DNA from: Bacteroidia bacterium
Lineage (GTDB): Bacteria > Bacteroidota > Bacteroidia > SpSt-205
Reading direction: 5' to 3'
NCBI GenBank assembly: GCA_025060275.1
Contig: JANXCJ010000071.1
Location: 1-9,308, forward strand
DNA: 9,308 nucleotides
In this document: one piece after another, positions 6,909 through 9,308 of the stretch
Numbering within the stretch: the first letter of the stretch is position 1
How the letters are laid out: each line of letters starts with the position of its first letter
Notes under the pieces: generated by a model
What the model saw: only the letters and a program-made list of their open reading frames with translations
What the model was told of the DNA's origin: nothing
Databases searched by the model: none
Program-made: the position numbers and the translations under genes

Positions 6909-9308
6909 ATGCGCTTACTGCTAACATGGCTGCTTGTTCTCAGTATATTTATGCTGGATTGCAGCCGAAAAGCCCATGATAAAGGTATCTCAAAGAAGAA
7001 GAAAGTTGAGGCTGCGATAGACTCTGCGCTATTAGATGAACCTCTTGTTTCCTTAGGTGAGGAGGATAGTCTTTACCCTCGCTCTCATAGAGCTAAGCTT
7101 TATCGGGGCAGCTACCCCATAGTTTGGCAGCTTATTCATACAGACCTTTCACTGAGATTAGACTGGGAGAAAAGAGAGATTCCGGGTGAAGCACAGCTCA
7201 CTCTCAAGCCTTATTTCACACCGCAGCGGGAGCTTTCCATAGATGCCAAGTCATTCCAGATAGAAGAGGTGCGCCTCCTTCGCCCTGCTAATGGACGCAT
7301 ATTATCTCAGAGATACGATACTCTCAAGCTGACTTTAGTGTTAGATAGGTATTACACTCCACAAGAAACTCTCATAGTATATATTCGTTATAGAGCCCAG
7401 CCGGAGAAAATTGGAGAAGAGGGCTCAGCAGCCATAGGAGGGCGTAAGGGGGGCTATTTCATTAATGCTGATGGGAGTCGCCCTTGTACGCCCCGCCAGT
7501 TCTGGACACAGGGGGAGCCTGAATCTGCCTCCGCGTGGTTTCCTACCCTGGATAGCCCCAATCAAAAGACTACCCAGCGCTTGTGTATAACCTTGGATGA
7601 CTCCCTCGTCTCTCTCTCTAATGGTCTTCTTATTTCTCAGAAAAAACTTCCGGGCGGGTTTCGTGAGGACTGTTGGGAGCTCAATAAACCACACTCCCCT
7701 TACCTATTTGCCCTCGTTGTAGGACCCTTCCGTATAGTCAAAGATAAATGGCGAAATATAGAAGTAGCCTATTACATGGAACCCGGATGGGAAAATGAAG
7801 CCCAAACTATTTTCGGACGCACACCTCAAATGATAGAGTTTTTCTCTCAGCGCTTGGGGATAGATTTTCCCTGGCCTAAGTATAGCCAAGTGATTGTAAG
7901 AGATTTTGTCTCTGGGGCTATGGAAAATACCACGGCTGTTATTCATGGAGATATCCTTTTCTACGATAAAGGCACAGCTCTTACCCAAGACCGTGAGGAG
8001 GTAGTTGCTCATGAGCTTTTTCATCACTGGTTTGGCAATCTTGTGAGCTGTGAGGGCTGGGCGCAGCTCCCTTTGAATGAAAGCTTTGCAGATTATAGTG
8101 AGTATCTCTGGCTGGAGCATAGTCGTGGCATAGAGGAGGCGGAGCTGCATCGCCGACAGTCTCAGGCAATCTACCTATCAGAGGCTATCAAGAAGAAGGT
8201 TCCTCTCATTCGCTATGATTACAAGGACCCTATGGAGATGTTTGATGCTCACAGCTATCAGAAAGGCGGCCTGACATTGCACCTCCTGCGAAAGATGGTA
8301 GGGGATTCTGCTTTTTTCCTTTCTCTCAGGGAATATCTTACAGCAAATGCTTACCGTGCTGCTGACATTGACCATCTCAGACACGCCTTTGAAAAGGTAA
8401 CTGGACAAGATTGGACATGGTTTTTTGACCAACACTTTCACCGCCCAGATGAGGTAAGAGTAGCTATTCAAGGCGAGCAGCGAGGAGACTCTGCTTTCTT
8501 AAAAATATTTCAGTTAGATTATGATACACTTAGGGGTCCTTATCGCTATTTTCTTCGGGTAGCAGTGTTCTCTGCAGGAGGGCATGAAGAGCTTCCCTTT
8601 GAGCTTGTAGGAGATACAGCTTTCGTAATCTTTCGCTCGGGGCTACGCTTTGTAGATGTGGACCCTGAACGGCTTGTGATTGGGAGAGTTCAGCGTAAAT
8701 ATCCTCTTAGTTGGTGGGAATACATTCTGACGGATGGGAAGTACTTCTTAGCTCGGGTAGAAGCCTTAGAGGAAATGCAGCTCTACCTAAGCAGTGATAG
8801 TGAAAAACTCTCCCGCCTCCTTTCAGTCTATACAAGGGGGGGGGCTATGTGGCAGATGCAAGTATGGGAAGCTCTTGGCTTCTTAGTAGACTCAGAGGCA
8901 GTAGCCCAGGTTCTTCCCCTGGCTAGGCAGAGTATAAACTCGCCTAGCGCCTATGTCAGGGCAGCTACATGGTCTTTTCTTTTGGGTGCAGCTCAGCAAG
9001 GACTTATTTCACTTGAACCTTGGCTCTCTGAAATCTACAAAGCTCTCGGGGATAGCAGTACTGAGGTGCAGAATAGCGCATTAGTAGCTCTATATCTTAC
9101 TGATAGTGTGTCTGCTAAGCAAGAAGCTTACAAGCGCTTAGGTAATCGCTCCAATGAGAGCTTTCTCACAGCGGTAGGAATACTTATGCGACTGGGCGAT
9201 AGTTTAGCTTCCCTTCAGCTTTTAGAGCGCTATCCCTGCATGATAGAGATTTCCGCTCGGGCGCAAGCTATTGGACTACTTATAGAGGCATACTCGCGCT
9301 ATTCATCT
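6909..9308 (+). CDS. M1 family zinc aminopeptidase, secreted or membrane-anchored, C-terminus beyond window
   Basis: An open frame of exactly 800 codons from the ATG at 6909 runs off the window. M1 enzymes remove N-terminal amino acids from peptides. Residues 1-17 are a hydrophobic export signal; Cys18 follows MLD, a poor lipobox, so lipidation is doubtful. Residues about 75-290 form the N-terminal beta domain, with segments such as LSLRLDWEKREIPGEAQLTL and FWTQGEPESASAWFPT that recall Bacteroidota M1 proteins. The catalytic domain has the exopeptidase motif GAMEN (336-340), the zinc motif HELFH (368-372) with Glu391 exactly 18 residues later, and a probable catalytic Tyr450 in YQKGG. From about 520 to the edge the chain becomes helical and HEAT-like, as in long M1 proteins. 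All catalytic residues are intact, so it should be active in the periplasm or at the cell surface. It is divergent from ribD. A nine-G run covers codons 643-646, with the frame kept. Confidence 0.95.
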   Translation, partial: MRLLLTWLLVLSIFMLDCSRKAHDKGISKKKKVEAAIDSALLDEPLVSLGEEDSLYPRSHRAKLYRGSYPIVWQLIHTDLSLRLDWEKREIPGEAQLTLKPYFTPQRELSIDAKSFQIEEVRLLRPANGRILSQRYDTLKLTLVLDRYYTPQETLIVYIRYRAQPEKIGEEGSAAIGGRKGGYFINADGSRPCTPRQFWTQGEPESASAWFPTLDSPNQKTTQRLCITLDDSLVSLSNGLLISQKKLPGGFREDCWELNKPHSPYLFALVVGPFRIVKDKWRNIEVAYYMEPGWENEAQTIFGRTPQMIEFFSQRLGIDFPWPKYSQVIVRDFVSGAMENTTAVIHGDILFYDKGTALTQDREEVVAHELFHHWFGNLVSCEGWAQLPLNESFADYSEYLWLEHSRGIEEAELHRRQSQAIYLSEAIKKKVPLIRYDYKDPMEMFDAHSYQKGGLTLHLLRKMVGDSAFFLSLREYLTANAYRAADIDHLRHAFEKVTGQDWTWFFDQHFHRPDEVRVAIQGEQRGDSAFLKIFQLDYDTLRGPYRYFLRVAVFSAGGHEELPFELVGDTAFVIFRSGLRFVDVDPERLVIGRVQRKYPLSWWEYILTDGKYFLARVEALEEMQLYLSSDSEKLSRLLSVYTRGGAMWQMQVWEALGFLVDSEAVAQVLPLARQSINSPSAYVRAATWSFLLGAAQQGLISLEPWLSEIYKALGDSSTEVQNSALVALYLTDSVSAKQEAYKRLGNRSNESFLTAVGILMRLGDSLASLQLLERYPCMIEISARAQAIGLLIEAYSRYSS
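8836..8844 (+). repeat. Homopolymeric tract of nine G inside the M1 peptidase gene
   Basis: Nine consecutive G encode part of Arg643-Gly-Gly-Ala646. The reading frame continues for 154 codons after the tract with helical, HEAT-like sequence, so the length seen here is the in-frame one. Such a run is prone to polymerase slippage. Confidence 0.9.

Noticed and set aside
7704..8150. 148-codon open frame on the minus strand
   Set aside because: It lies wholly inside the M1 catalytic domain on the opposite strand, overlapping the HELFH motif; its translation resembles no family. It is a shadow.
1..9308. Search for CRISPR arrays, tRNA or rRNA genes, insertion sequences, phage genes or defence systems
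   Set aside because: Nearly all of the window is taken up by recognisable housekeeping or envelope genes with short gaps; no repeats, RNA genes or mobile-element signatures were seen.

Overview
The window is a compact, ordinary-looking piece of a bacterial chromosome, most likely from a member of the Bacteroidota. Several things point there. The succinate dehydrogenase is of the long SdhA plus single di-heme cytochrome b type. The OmpA-like protein carries the GYASPDG and GEDW signatures that I associate with this phylum. The M1 peptidase N-terminus resembles Bacteroidota M1 enzymes. No start codon has a convincing Shine-Dalgarno sequence, and exact TAnnTTTG -7 boxes precede two genes. I cannot place the organism below phylum level.

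Layout: positions 1-244 (minus) hold the first 81 codons of nuoD, cut by the window edge. Positions 304-2256 (minus) encode a probable lipoprotein with an OmpA-like domain and C-terminal TPRs. Positions 2335-6835 (minus) form a tight cluster read ribD, sdhC, sdhA, sdhB, with gaps of 24, 13 and 12 bases. A 73-base divergent intergenic region follows. From 6909 to the window end (plus) runs a secreted or membrane-anchored M1 zinc aminopeptidase that continues past the edge. No gap exceeds 80 bases. I found no RNA gene, mobile element, CRISPR array or convincing terminator.

Functionally, the minus strand is about respiration. SdhCAB is complex II, feeding electrons from succinate into the quinone pool. 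NuoD is a core subunit of complex I. RibD makes an early riboflavin intermediate, hence FAD, which SdhA binds covalently, so the ribD-sdhCAB arrangement links cofactor supply to a flavoenzyme. The OmpA-TPR protein and the peptidase are envelope proteins with no evident link to respiration. I see no new system here. The most notable points are departures from family consensus in RibD, the altered OmpA motif, a nine-G run inside the peptidase gene, and a nuoD that is not directly preceded by nuoC.
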